Part shown: positions 44,370 through 51,816 of the stretch, one piece after another
Layout: the number at the start of each line of letters is the position of its first letter
Position numbering within the stretch: position 1 is the first letter of the stretch
NCBI RefSeq assembly: GCF_022865125.1
Contig: NZ_CP094829.1
Coordinates: forward strand, 1 to 64,000
Origin: Acuticoccus sp. I52.16.1
GTDB lineage: Bacteria; Pseudomonadota; Alphaproteobacteria; Rhizobiales; Amorphaceae
Direction of reading: 5' to 3'
DNA length: 64,000 nt
The notes under the pieces: generated by a model
Told to the model about the DNA's origin: nothing
The model's database searches: none
Seen by the model: only the letters and a program-made list of their open reading frames with translations
Program-made: the position numbers and the translations under genes

Positions 44370-45233
44370 GTGTCTTATTTGCGTTTCGCTGCGATGATCC
44401 TGACGTCGACAGCCGTCATGTTCGTCCTCATGTATCTGAACACGTATCTCTTCAGTCACGTCTTCTTCTCGGAGACGCGGACGTACATGGCGATCATGAT
44501 GGGCGCGGTCATGACGCTGATCATGCTGGCCTTCATGCTGGCAATGTACAAGAACACCCGCCTCAATTTTGCGATCTTCGCCGGCGCGGTAGTCGTTTTC
44601 GGTGTGTCGCTCTGGCTCGTACGCAGTCAGGTCACGGTCGGCGACACATCCTACATGCGCGCGATGATCCCGCATCACTCGATCGCCATCATGACTTCGA
44701 GCCGAGCGGATATCTCCGACCCGCGCGTGCGCAAGCTCGCCGACGAGATCATCTACGCGCAGGACAAGGAGATCGCCGAGATGCGCTTCCTCATCGACGA
44801 CATCGACCGGAACGGTGACGGCACCGGGACGGCTGCGCCGTCCGCGTCGGCAATGACGCTCGACGAGGCGCTCGCCACGGCGGACCTTCCCTCGCTCGAC
44901 CCGCAGTTTATGACGGACGATGAGATCGCGCTGGGTCTTTCGGGCGGAACGACATGCCGGTTCACCTATACCGAAGGAAGCCGTCCAGTGCTGGCGCTTG
45001 CCAGCGACGGCGCAGCGCTAATGAAGATCAGCGGGGACCTCGTGCAACTGCAGGCCGACCCGGCCTCACTTGCCAGAGGCCCGACGGCTGCCGCAGCGGG
45101 TGTGTCGATGGCTGTCAACGGACCGACCGGCGATCTCCTCGCGGGTGATGGCGAGCGTGACGCTGTGCTGACGATGAGCCTCGATCGCGGGATGACCGTT
45201 GGCTACAGCGGCTTCTACGACTGCCGCACCTAA
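44370..45233 (+). CDS. DUF305 membrane protein with an extra C-terminal domain
   Basis: Starting at GTG 44370 (GGAG six bases before it) the protein has 287 residues. It has three hydrophobic segments, then a DUF305-type segment with SYMRAMIPHHSIAIMTSSRA and ISDPRVRKLADEII (paired His of the ferritin-like fold), followed by about 130 residues of unknown type with two Cys (TTCRFTY and the final DCRT). DUF305 proteins often lie with copper genes. The extra domain may be periplasmic. An earlier TTG in frame is ruled out by the promoter. Confidence 0.8.
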   Translation: MSYLRFAAMILTSTAVMFVLMYLNTYLFSHVFFSETRTYMAIMMGAVMTLIMLAFMLAMYKNTRLNFAIFAGAVVVFGVSLWLVRSQVTVGDTSYMRAMIPHHSIAIMTSSRADISDPRVRKLADEIIYAQDKEIAEMRFLIDDIDRNGDGTGTAAPSASAMTLDEALATADLPSLDPQFMTDDEIALGLSGGTTCRFTYTEGSRPVLALASDGAALMKISGDLVQLQADPASLARGPTAAAAGVSMAVNGPTGDLLAGDGERDAVLTMSLDRGMTVGYSGFYDCRT

Positions 45234-45254
45234 CGCTCGCTCGGGAGGCGGAGA

Positions 45255-45731
45255 ATGAACATCGGGCAGGCTGCGAAGGAGTCTGGTGTCAACGCCAAGA
45301 TGATCCGATACTATGAAAGTATTGGCCTCATAGGCGCGGTCGAACGATCTGCTGCGGGGTACCGAAGCTACGCACCAGCCGATATCCAGACCCTTCGCTT
45401 CGTCAGGCGGGCGCGTGATCTCGGCTTTTCGATCAATCAGATTGCGGAGCTGTTGAAACTCTGGGGGGACGGGTCGAGAGCGAGCGCGGACGTGAAGTCC
45501 GTTGCGCTGGCCCACATCGCAGAGCTGGAAGGCAAGATCGCGGACATGCAGGCGATGGTCTCGTCGCTGCGAAACCTCGCCTCCCACTGCTCCGGCGACG
45601 AACGCCCGGAGTGTCCGATCATCGACGACCTTGCTGAAGCAGGGGGCGGAGCGGGCCGGCCGAATTCCCAACGCCGTGCATCGGCGTCGAAAGGCGGCCC
45701 CGCAACGAGACCCGCTACTACGAGCGCGTGA
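45255..45731 (+). CDS. cueR: Cu(I)-responsive MerR-family regulator CueR
   Basis: The 158-residue regulator has the DNA-binding start MNIGQAAKESGVNAKMIRYY and the ESIGLI wing, a long dimerisation helix, and the Cu(I)-binding loop HCSGDERPECPI, two Cys seven residues apart as in CueR. A basic tail extends beyond the usual end. It is the probable activator of the CueR-type sites at 39425, 39482, 44312 and 46230. Confidence 0.92.
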   Translation: MNIGQAAKESGVNAKMIRYYESIGLIGAVERSAAGYRSYAPADIQTLRFVRRARDLGFSINQIAELLKLWGDGSRASADVKSVALAHIAELEGKIADMQAMVSSLRNLASHCSGDERPECPIIDDLAEAGGGAGRPNSQRRASASKGGPATRPATTSA

Positions 45732-45738
45732 GTAGATC

Positions 45739-46176
45739 GTGGCTATGGCTTTGGCGATACTCTTGTCCGTCGTGCTGTTTGCCGTCTCGACGAGCATCCA
45801 CTACGCAACCTTGTGTTCAATTTCGGGTGTACTCTCCAGGATGCCCCCGCGCCCGCACCTCGGACTGACAATCGCCATGATGGCGATCGCGTTGGCGCAT
45901 GTCGTGGAGGCGACCCTCTACGCTGTCGGGTTCTGGTTAGGTGATACGGCGCTCGGCTTAGGATCCTTCAAGTCGGAAAGCGAGCTGGACTGGATGGACC
46001 ACTTCTACTTCTCGCTGGTCAACTTCACGACTCTCGGTCGTGGTGACCTGACGCCGACCGGACATCTCCGCTTCATGGCGGGCATCGAAGCCCTGCAGGG
46101 CTTCTTGTTGATCACCGCGTCAGGCTCGTTTCTATTCCAGGTAATGCGAGGCTCTGTTCCCCTCTCCCGCCGTTGA
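45739..46176 (+). CDS. Ion-channel-like membrane protein with an altered pore loop
   Basis: The 145-residue protein has three hydrophobic segments and, between the second and third, a re-entrant pore-loop-like stretch DHFYFSLVNFTTLGRGD. Two-helix potassium channels have TVGYGD at this position; here TTLGRGD replaces it, so K+ selectivity is doubtful. The gene starts with GTG at 45739 (or ATG at 45745), 7 bases after cueR, and may be co-transcribed with it. Confidence 0.6.
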   Translation: MAMALAILLSVVLFAVSTSIHYATLCSISGVLSRMPPRPHLGLTIAMMAIALAHVVEATLYAVGFWLGDTALGLGSFKSESELDWMDHFYFSLVNFTTLGRGDLTPTGHLRFMAGIEALQGFLLITASGSFLFQVMRGSVPLSRR

Positions 46177-46229
46177 ACGCGGCTCCATGTTTCACGTCCG
46201 GTTGATCGCCTGAGATCCAAGAGTCAGTA

Positions 46230-46260
46230 TTGACCTTACCATGCTGGAAGGTTGTAGCTG
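46230..46260 (+). promoter_or_regulatory. CueR-type promoter before DUF2933 and the complex-I-like operon
   Basis: TTGACC (46230-46235), 19 bases, TAGCTG (46255-46260), with the dyad ACCTT-N10-AAGGT (46233-46252). This resembles classic CueR promoters closely. The DUF2933 gene starts 25 bases later, and the complex-I-like genes follow without an obvious terminator. Confidence 0.75.
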
Positions 46261-46284
46261 ATTCTGGAAGTCATCTTCTAAAGG

Positions 46285-46593
46285 ATGAGCCCTATGCGCG
46301 GCGCGCCATCGTCTAATAAAATTAATATTGACCCAGAACCTGGGTATCAAAGGACTTCGAAGTCCGCAGGTAATATCGGGATGTGGGCGTGCTGCGTTGC
46401 GATGCTCGTGCCCATCGGCATATACTTCGCCTCCGGCGGAAGCCTGACCAGTGTGACCTCTGCGATTGGTCTGCTTGCTCCGCTGGCCCTTTGCGGTGGC
46501 ATGCACTTCGTCATGCATCGCTGGCTTGGCCGCTCCTGCCACGGCGCCGCGCAGGGCGTTCCGACCGCCGAGCCTTCCCGGCGACGAGCTTAA
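46285..46593 (+). CDS. DUF2933 family membrane protein
   Basis: The 102-residue protein has two hydrophobic segments. The block NIGMWACCVAMLVPIGIYFA and the end CGGMHFVMHRWLGRSCHG are the DUF2933 signature (paired Cys in the first helix, Met/His at the second). The family is common in metal-resistance clusters; function is unknown. It lies just after a CueR-type promoter and 79 bases before nuoA. Confidence 0.8.
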   Translation: MSPMRGAPSSNKINIDPEPGYQRTSKSAGNIGMWACCVAMLVPIGIYFASGGSLTSVTSAIGLLAPLALCGGMHFVMHRWLGRSCHGAAQGVPTAEPSRRRA

Positions 46594-46672
46594 GCCATGA
46601 CCCGCATCGTTTGCACCGGCGAGTGACCCACCCGGCGCCGTCTCGCGATCTCGCTCAATGGTTGGATAAGAT

Positions 46673-47017
46673 TTGGAAGCGCTCCTCACCGCCCTCGTTC
46701 TGACCGGCATCTTCGTCGCGCTCGTCCTGGCGGCGTACCGGGCGGCCGGCCCGCGATGTTCGCCCTGGCCGCAGCGGCTTCCCTTCCTTGGCGGCGGTGA
46801 AGCCGACACGCACGCCTGGCAGCGCTACCATGTGCGCTTCTACACGATGACGCTCGTCTTCATCGCCTTCGAGATGGAGATGATGTTCATGTACCCGTGG
46901 GCGGTCGTGTTCGTCGAAGAGGGCCTGAAGGCGCTCGCCGAGATGGGGATGTTCCTGGCCATTCTCTCCCTCGGCATCCTCTATGGTTGGCGCGAAGGGA
47001 TCTTCCGGTGGCAGTAG
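46673..47017 (+). CDS. nuoA: Complex-I-like subunit NuoA
   Basis: The 114-residue protein has three transmembrane segments in the NuoA pattern, including HVRFYTMTLVFIAFEMEMMF and MYPWAVVF (the acidic FEMEMMF helix). The YECG loop of ordinary NuoA/ND3, with its conserved Cys, is missing; the region reads PFLGGGEADTH instead. The start is TTG at 46673. It is the first of eight tightly packed genes; the next gene starts 10 bases before its stop. Confidence 0.8.
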   Translation: MEALLTALVLTGIFVALVLAAYRAAGPRCSPWPQRLPFLGGGEADTHAWQRYHVRFYTMTLVFIAFEMEMMFMYPWAVVFVEEGLKALAEMGMFLAILSLGILYGWREGIFRWQ

Positions 47018-47994
47018 GAGGCACCCCGGTCTTCGTCGCCGCGGGTGGCGGTGTCCTCGGCGCAGTCGAGGCACTGCGGCTGGAGCCAGCGCTGACGCTG
47101 GTCGCGACCCCACGGGCTGCGCAGGTGCTCGTTGTGGCGGGCGAGCAGCGACCAAGCGACCGTATCGCCCTCGCGCGGATCCACGCCCAGCTTTTTGAGC
47201 CCCGCGCGACCGTGTGGTGGCGCGCCGACCGGCCGTCAGGATTCGACTTCGGCACCGGCGCGCCGGAGAGTGTGTCCGACGCTGCGGCCTTCATCAGTGC
47301 GCAGGCGACGCAGTCCGAGGGTGAGGCGATCCTGCTCGACGATGGGCCACCCAACCCGTGGGAGGGCGTCGGACCTTACGGTCAGGGCGGCAATGGCATG
47401 ATGGGCGGGACACCCTACGGCCGACCGATGGCGATGACGACCGACGACCTGCGAGATGGTTTGGCGCTCGACGCATACAGCGCGACATTCGGCCCGTATC
47501 TGACACAATGGCCGCCCGGTCTCATCATGGAGACGACGCTCCAGGGCGATGTGATCCAGTCCGTCCGCATCGTCGAAGCGCCGCTCGCGCAGGACCTTCT
47601 CGCGGCGACGCCTCATTTGGAGCTCGCACGCCTCCTGCGGCTCCTCGAGCTTCCTGCGCTCGCCGATCGGCTCGTGCGGGCGGCGCTTGCCGATCCCGCG
47701 CGCGCCGCAGCCGGGCTGGCCCGCGCGGTCCGGTGGACAGGCCTTCTCGCCGCGATCCCGTCCGCGCTCGCCCGCGACGAGAGCGGCGGCGACGTGCGCA
47801 GTCGGACGGCGGGCCGGCTCGACGCGCTGAGCGCCGGCCGACCCGCCGACCCGGCCGCACCCGGCGATCTCGCCGCGATGCTCATCGGCCTCGAATGGCA
47901 CGAGGCGGCGCTGGTCCTGGCGAGCTTTTCCATCGACGAACTGCGCGGAGCGATCGCGTCGCCGGCCGTCCGAATGGCGAAGGGCGCCGCATGA
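47008..47994 (+). CDS. Cysteine-free NuoB-like plus NuoD-like fusion protein
   Basis: The 328-residue protein starts at GTG 47008. Residues about 20-75 resemble NuoB (TPRAAQVLVVAGEQRP, then RIHAQLFEPRATVWW), but not one cysteine occurs in the protein, so the N2 [4Fe-4S] cluster cannot be present. The middle (NPWEGVGPYGQGGNGMMGG and LTQWPPGLIMETTLQGDVIQ) recalls NuoD or hydrogenase-large-subunit ends. The C-terminal 130 residues are Ala/Arg/Leu-rich. In complex I, B and D form the quinone site next to NuoH; this protein seems to be a redox-dead cap for the arm. It overlaps nuoA and nuoH. Confidence 0.6.
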   Translation: MAVGGTPVFVAAGGGVLGAVEALRLEPALTLVATPRAAQVLVVAGEQRPSDRIALARIHAQLFEPRATVWWRADRPSGFDFGTGAPESVSDAAAFISAQATQSEGEAILLDDGPPNPWEGVGPYGQGGNGMMGGTPYGRPMAMTTDDLRDGLALDAYSATFGPYLTQWPPGLIMETTLQGDVIQSVRIVEAPLAQDLLAATPHLELARLLRLLELPALADRLVRAALADPARAAAGLARAVRWTGLLAAIPSALARDESGGDVRSRTAGRLDALSAGRPADPAAPGDLAAMLIGLEWHEAALVLASFSIDELRGAIASPAVRMAKGAA

Positions 47995-48902
47995 GCCTCG
48001 CAGCATTCCCGTTCCTAGTGTTCTTCCTGGCGCTGGGCGCCGTGCTCGTGGTCGTCCTCGACGCCGTCGCGCGGGCGGCGCTCGCAGGCGCGCCGGCGGG
48101 GCCATACCTCGCTGGCACCTTCCGCCATGCCGCGATGCGTCTCTCCGGTCAGTTGGTGACAACCGAGGCGCCCGACCGTGCCAACTGGCGCCTCGCCCCG
48201 GCGTGGTACGGGGCGCTCGCGGCGGCGGGTCTCGCCGTCGTCCCGTTCGGCGAGGGCATGGCCCTCATCCAGCTACCCACGAGCATCGTTCTCTGGGGCG
48301 CGGTCGAGGCGCTGGTGGTGGTCGTCGTCTTCCTCCACGGGTGGTCGCCGAACGCGCCGTTCCCGCTGATCGGCGCCTACCGCTACGTCGCCACCGGCCT
48401 GCCGGTCATGCTGCCGTCGATGTTCGTTCTCATCGGCGCCGCCCTTCCGGCCCGCTCGCTCGACGTACTCGCCATCGTCGAAAGTCAGCGTGAGATGTGG
48501 AATGTCGTACGCCAGCCGCTGGGGCTGCCGCTCTTCCTCATCGTCGGCCTGTCGCTCACCTTGCGCGGGCCGATGGACTACGCCGATTCCGCCGACCTTG
48601 CCGGCGGTAGCAGCGCCGAGGACTCCGGCCCCGCGCGGGCCATGTGGCAGGCGGCGCGGCTCGCGATGCTGGTCGCATTCTCGGCGATGGCGGCGACCGT
48701 CTTCCTCGGCGGCTACCTCGGCCCGCTGCTGCCTGGACCGCTTTGGCTCGCGCTCAAGACTGCGCTCGTCCTCGTGCTGATGGTGGCGGCAACGCACCTC
48801 CTACCAAGAATGCCGGTATCGCGGATGGTGACATTCTTGTGGGTGGTCCTCCTGCCGGTCTCCTTCCTCCACCTCCTTGCCGCGGGGCTCGTCGCGCTAT
48901 GA
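47991..48902 (+). CDS. nuoH: Complex-I-like subunit NuoH, diverged
   Basis: The 303-residue protein has about eight transmembrane segments, in the NuoH position of the operon. WNVVRQPLGLPLFLIVGLSL corresponds to the NuoH stretch before the quinone loop. That loop, normally with several Glu (EAESELVAG-type), reads DYADSADLAGGSSAED, so the acidic quinone-site and E-channel residues are largely replaced. It overlaps the upstream and downstream genes by 4 bases each. Confidence 0.75.
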   Translation: MSLAAFPFLVFFLALGAVLVVVLDAVARAALAGAPAGPYLAGTFRHAAMRLSGQLVTTEAPDRANWRLAPAWYGALAAAGLAVVPFGEGMALIQLPTSIVLWGAVEALVVVVVFLHGWSPNAPFPLIGAYRYVATGLPVMLPSMFVLIGAALPARSLDVLAIVESQREMWNVVRQPLGLPLFLIVGLSLTLRGPMDYADSADLAGGSSAEDSGPARAMWQAARLAMLVAFSAMAATVFLGGYLGPLLPGPLWLALKTALVLVLMVAATHLLPRMPVSRMVTFLWVVLLPVSFLHLLAAGLVAL

Positions 48903-49609
48903 TCGATGCGCTGTTCACCGGTCTCTCCGCTCTGGCGCTCTACGCCGGTTGGCGCGTCTTCCGCGTCGATTCCATGGTGCGGGCTAGCTTCTGGCTGATG
49001 ATCTCGTTCATCGCCGTCGGCGGGATCGGGCTCCTCCTGTCGGCGCCATACATCGGCGTCGCGACGGTATTCATGATGGCCGTGGAGATGACCGTCATGG
49101 TGCTCTTCATGGTCATGTTCATGATGAACCCGGCCGGCCTCAACCCGATGATGATGGTCCATCAGCACCGCTTCTCCATCGGCGCCGGGGTCGTCGCTTT
49201 CGCCGGAATGACGGCTGCGACGCTCCTCACCGACCTCCCATCGAACCCTGTCGCGGCGGGCAAGGCGATTGTCCACGACCTGGGGATCGAGCTTCTGGGG
49301 GACTCGATGCTGATCTTCGAGACCGCCGGCGTCACGTTGCTCGCGACGATGATGGCCGCCGTCATCCTCTCCGCGCGCACGGGTCGCTTCGGCGACGCCG
49401 TCGAGGGCTCGGTCCCGCCGGGCCTCGAGCCGGGAGGGACGCCCGCGGGCCGCGTGCCGGAGAAGAGCGGCGGCCACCACCACGGCCACGGCGGACACGA
49501 CCACGGCTCCCACGGCGACGGTAGGAGCGATCACGCACACCATCACGAAGGGCATGACCACGACAGCGGCGGGCACGATCATGCCGGCGACAAGGAGAAG
49601 CACGCATGA
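48899..49609 (+). CDS. nuoJ: Complex-I-like subunit NuoJ with a histidine-rich tail
   Basis: The 236-residue protein has five hydrophobic segments in its first 160 residues (VEMTVMVLFMVMFMMNPAG corresponds to the NuoJ helix 3 region). Residues 193-235 then carry 16 His among Asp, Gly and Ser (HHHGHGGHDH, HHHEGHDHDSGGHDH). Such tails bind Zn, Ni or Cu in ZIP and CDF transporters; I do not know one on ordinary NuoJ. The gene overlaps nuoH and nuoK by 4 bases. Confidence 0.8.
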   Translation: MIDALFTGLSALALYAGWRVFRVDSMVRASFWLMISFIAVGGIGLLLSAPYIGVATVFMMAVEMTVMVLFMVMFMMNPAGLNPMMMVHQHRFSIGAGVVAFAGMTAATLLTDLPSNPVAAGKAIVHDLGIELLGDSMLIFETAGVTLLATMMAAVILSARTGRFGDAVEGSVPPGLEPGGTPAGRVPEKSGGHHHGHGGHDHGSHGDGRSDHAHHHEGHDHDSGGHDHAGDKEKHA

Positions 49610-49911
49610 CGCTCGCCTCGGTTCTCATCGTTGCCGCGGGGCTCATCGGCATCGGCCTCTACGGCGCACTATCGCAGCAGTCCTTCGTCATGCTGATGAT
49701 GGGGCTCGAGCTGATCATGAACGGGGCGCTTCTGGCGGTGCTCGGCTTCTGGTCGTTCGCGCTCGGCGGGATGCCGGAGGGGCAGCTCCTCGCGATCGTC
49801 ATCATGGCCGTCATGGCGGTGGAGATGGCGGCCGGGTTCGCGCTCGTCGTCGCCGTTTACCGCAACCGGCAGGCGGACGTCACCGAAAGCCTCACGACGC
49901 TGAAACAATGA
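49606..49911 (+). CDS. nuoK: Complex-I-like subunit NuoK
   Basis: The 101-residue protein with three transmembrane helices matches NuoK/MrpC. LMMGLELIMNGALLAVLGFW carries the conserved first-helix Glu and MAVMAVEMAAGFALVVAVYR the second, both needed for proton transfer in complex I. Normal length for the family. It overlaps nuoJ and nuoL by 4 bases. Confidence 0.92.
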   Translation: MTLASVLIVAAGLIGIGLYGALSQQSFVMLMMGLELIMNGALLAVLGFWSFALGGMPEGQLLAIVIMAVMAVEMAAGFALVVAVYRNRQADVTESLTTLKQ

Positions 49912-51812
49912 TCCTCGCCCTCGTCGTCCTCCTGCCGACGCTAGCCGGATTTGCCCTCATTGCCGCCGCGCCGGACCGGCGGGGTGAGCTCGCATTGGCC
50001 GCCGGGTTCATCCTCGGCGCCACGCTGGCGCTCGCCGTGGCGGCGATCCTCACCGGCGATACGCTCCTCATCGCCTGGGGCAGCGGCATCGAGCTCGCCG
50101 GGCGGCTGACGCCGCTTTCGGCGATCATGCTCATCCTCCCGCCGCTCGTCGCGCTCCCCGTCGTGGTACGCGGCGCGCTGACGGAGGAAGGGCCAGGCTT
50201 GCCGCGCATGGTCGGCCTCCTTCTCGTGTTCGTCGGCGGGATGGAGCTCGTCGTCATTGCGGACGATCTCGTCACGCTACTCGTCGGATGGGAGGTGATC
50301 GGCGCGGCCTCGTGGGCGCTGGTCGCCCATCGCTGGCGTGATCCGGACGCCGTGACGTCCGGCATCTGGGCGTTTGTCGTCACGCGCACGGGCGACCTCG
50401 GCCTGTTCCTCGCGCTGATGGCGACTGTCGCCGCCACCGGCTCGACCCGGCTCAATGCTCTCGGTGAGCTGACCGGCATGCCTCTCGTGCTGGTGTCAGC
50501 GGGCCTTCTGGTTTCGGCGGCGGCTAAGGCGGCGCAAGCGCCGTTCTCGCCGTGGCTGTTCCGGGCGATGGATGGACCGACTCCGGTCTCCGCGCTGCTC
50601 CACAGCGCCACGCTGGTCGCCGCCGGCGCCTACCTCGTCCTGCGCGCCGGGCCCATGCTGGGCGACGGGTTCGGGGCAGGCGCGATGGCGGTCGGCGCTA
50701 CCACCGCGGTTGCCGGCGGAATCGTCGCGCTCCTCAACCTGCACGCCAAGCGGCTCCTCGCCGGATCGACCTCGGCGCATCTCGGGCTCATGTTCGTGGC
50801 GGCGGGCGCCGGATATCCGGGTGTCGCGCTCGCCCACCTCGTCACCCACGCAGCAATGAAATCGGCGCTCTTTATCGAGGCCGGCACCGCGCACGAGCTT
50901 CGCGGCACCTACGCGCTGGACCGCCTCGCCATCGGTCGTGCCGTACCGGTCCTCACCTGGATGACGCTCTTGCCCACGCTGGCGCTCGCCGGCATCCCGC
51001 CACTCGGCGCGGCGTGGAGCAAGGAGAAGATCGCTGGCGCCGCGCACGATGCCTCGACGCTCGCTACCATAGCGGTCGTCGTGGCGGGGGCACTTAGCGC
51101 CGCCTACGCGATGCGTTTCTATGTCGCCGTCTTCTCCCCCGGCCCGGACGTCGACCCCGGCCGTATCCCATCTCGTGCGGTACTAATCCTCCCGTCGGCC
51201 TTCCTCGCCGTGGTGACGCTGGCCCTATCGGTGCTGTGGATCCCCGCGGTTCCCAACACCATCGCCGATCGTCTCGGGGTTGCCCTGCCGCCCGGCTCGC
51301 TCGGCCTGTTCGCCGCCTCCATCGCGGCGATCGCGGCCGGGGCCGTCCTCGGCATCGTCATCGCCCGGCGACGCGCGGATCTAGGCAGCAATGACACTGC
51401 AGCGGCGCTCGGCGACTGGCTCGGTCTTCCGTGGCTCTTGGAGAACGCGGTGGCGCGGCCGGCCGTCGCGCTTGCCCGCGTCCTCGCCCGCATCGACGAT
51501 GTCCTCGTCGACCGCGGTGTGCACCTTGGCGCAGCGCTGTCGCGGACGATTGCCCACGTCCTTGCCCGCATCGACGACACTGTCGTCGACCGCGGCGTGC
51601 GCCTCGTCGCTGCGTTGTCACGGTGGCTCGCCAACGCGGGGGACCGCTTTGGCGAGTGGGCTACCGATGGCCTGCCCCGGTTGACCGCCTATCTCGTCGG
51701 CGCAGCCGGCGGCGGCGTGCGGCGCACGCAGACCGGGCTTTCCCACCATTATTTCGCGATCCTCGTGGCGGGCCTCGCCGTCGCGGTCGCCGTCCTCTCC
51801 TACGGAGCGTGA
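49908..51812 (+). CDS. nuoL: Complex-I-like subunit NuoL
   Basis: The 634-residue antiporter-like subunit keeps the helix-5 Glu (LLVGWEVIGAASWALVAHRW) and the Lys of SAAAKAAQAPFSPWLFRAMD, plus GPTPVSALLHSATLVAAGAY. The C-terminal part, where ordinary NuoL has the long lateral helix, contains a tandem 26-residue repeat starting VLARIDD (51480-51635), then a final transmembrane segment. The order NuoK-NuoL-NuoM-NuoN is that of nuo operons. Confidence 0.9.
   Translation: MILALVVLLPTLAGFALIAAAPDRRGELALAAGFILGATLALAVAAILTGDTLLIAWGSGIELAGRLTPLSAIMLILPPLVALPVVVRGALTEEGPGLPRMVGLLLVFVGGMELVVIADDLVTLLVGWEVIGAASWALVAHRWRDPDAVTSGIWAFVVTRTGDLGLFLALMATVAATGSTRLNALGELTGMPLVLVSAGLLVSAAAKAAQAPFSPWLFRAMDGPTPVSALLHSATLVAAGAYLVLRAGPMLGDGFGAGAMAVGATTAVAGGIVALLNLHAKRLLAGSTSAHLGLMFVAAGAGYPGVALAHLVTHAAMKSALFIEAGTAHELRGTYALDRLAIGRAVPVLTWMTLLPTLALAGIPPLGAAWSKEKIAGAAHDASTLATIAVVVAGALSAAYAMRFYVAVFSPGPDVDPGRIPSRAVLILPSAFLAVVTLALSVLWIPAVPNTIADRLGVALPPGSLGLFAASIAAIAAGAVLGIVIARRRADLGSNDTAAALGDWLGLPWLLENAVARPAVALARVLARIDDVLVDRGVHLGAALSRTIAHVLARIDDTVVDRGVRLVAALSRWLANAGDRFGEWATDGLPRLTAYLVGAAGGGVRRTQTGLSHHYFAILVAGLAVAVAVLSYGA
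51480..51635 (+). repeat. Tandem 78-bp repeat in the lateral-helix region of NuoL
   Basis: Two in-frame copies with a period of exactly 78 bp (26 codons): VLARIDDVLVDRGV and VLARIDDTVVDRGV, each followed by AALSR. The codons differ at several third positions, so the duplication is not very recent. It falls in the segment that would form the amphipathic lateral helix. Confidence 0.85.
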
Positions 51813-51816
51813 CCCG

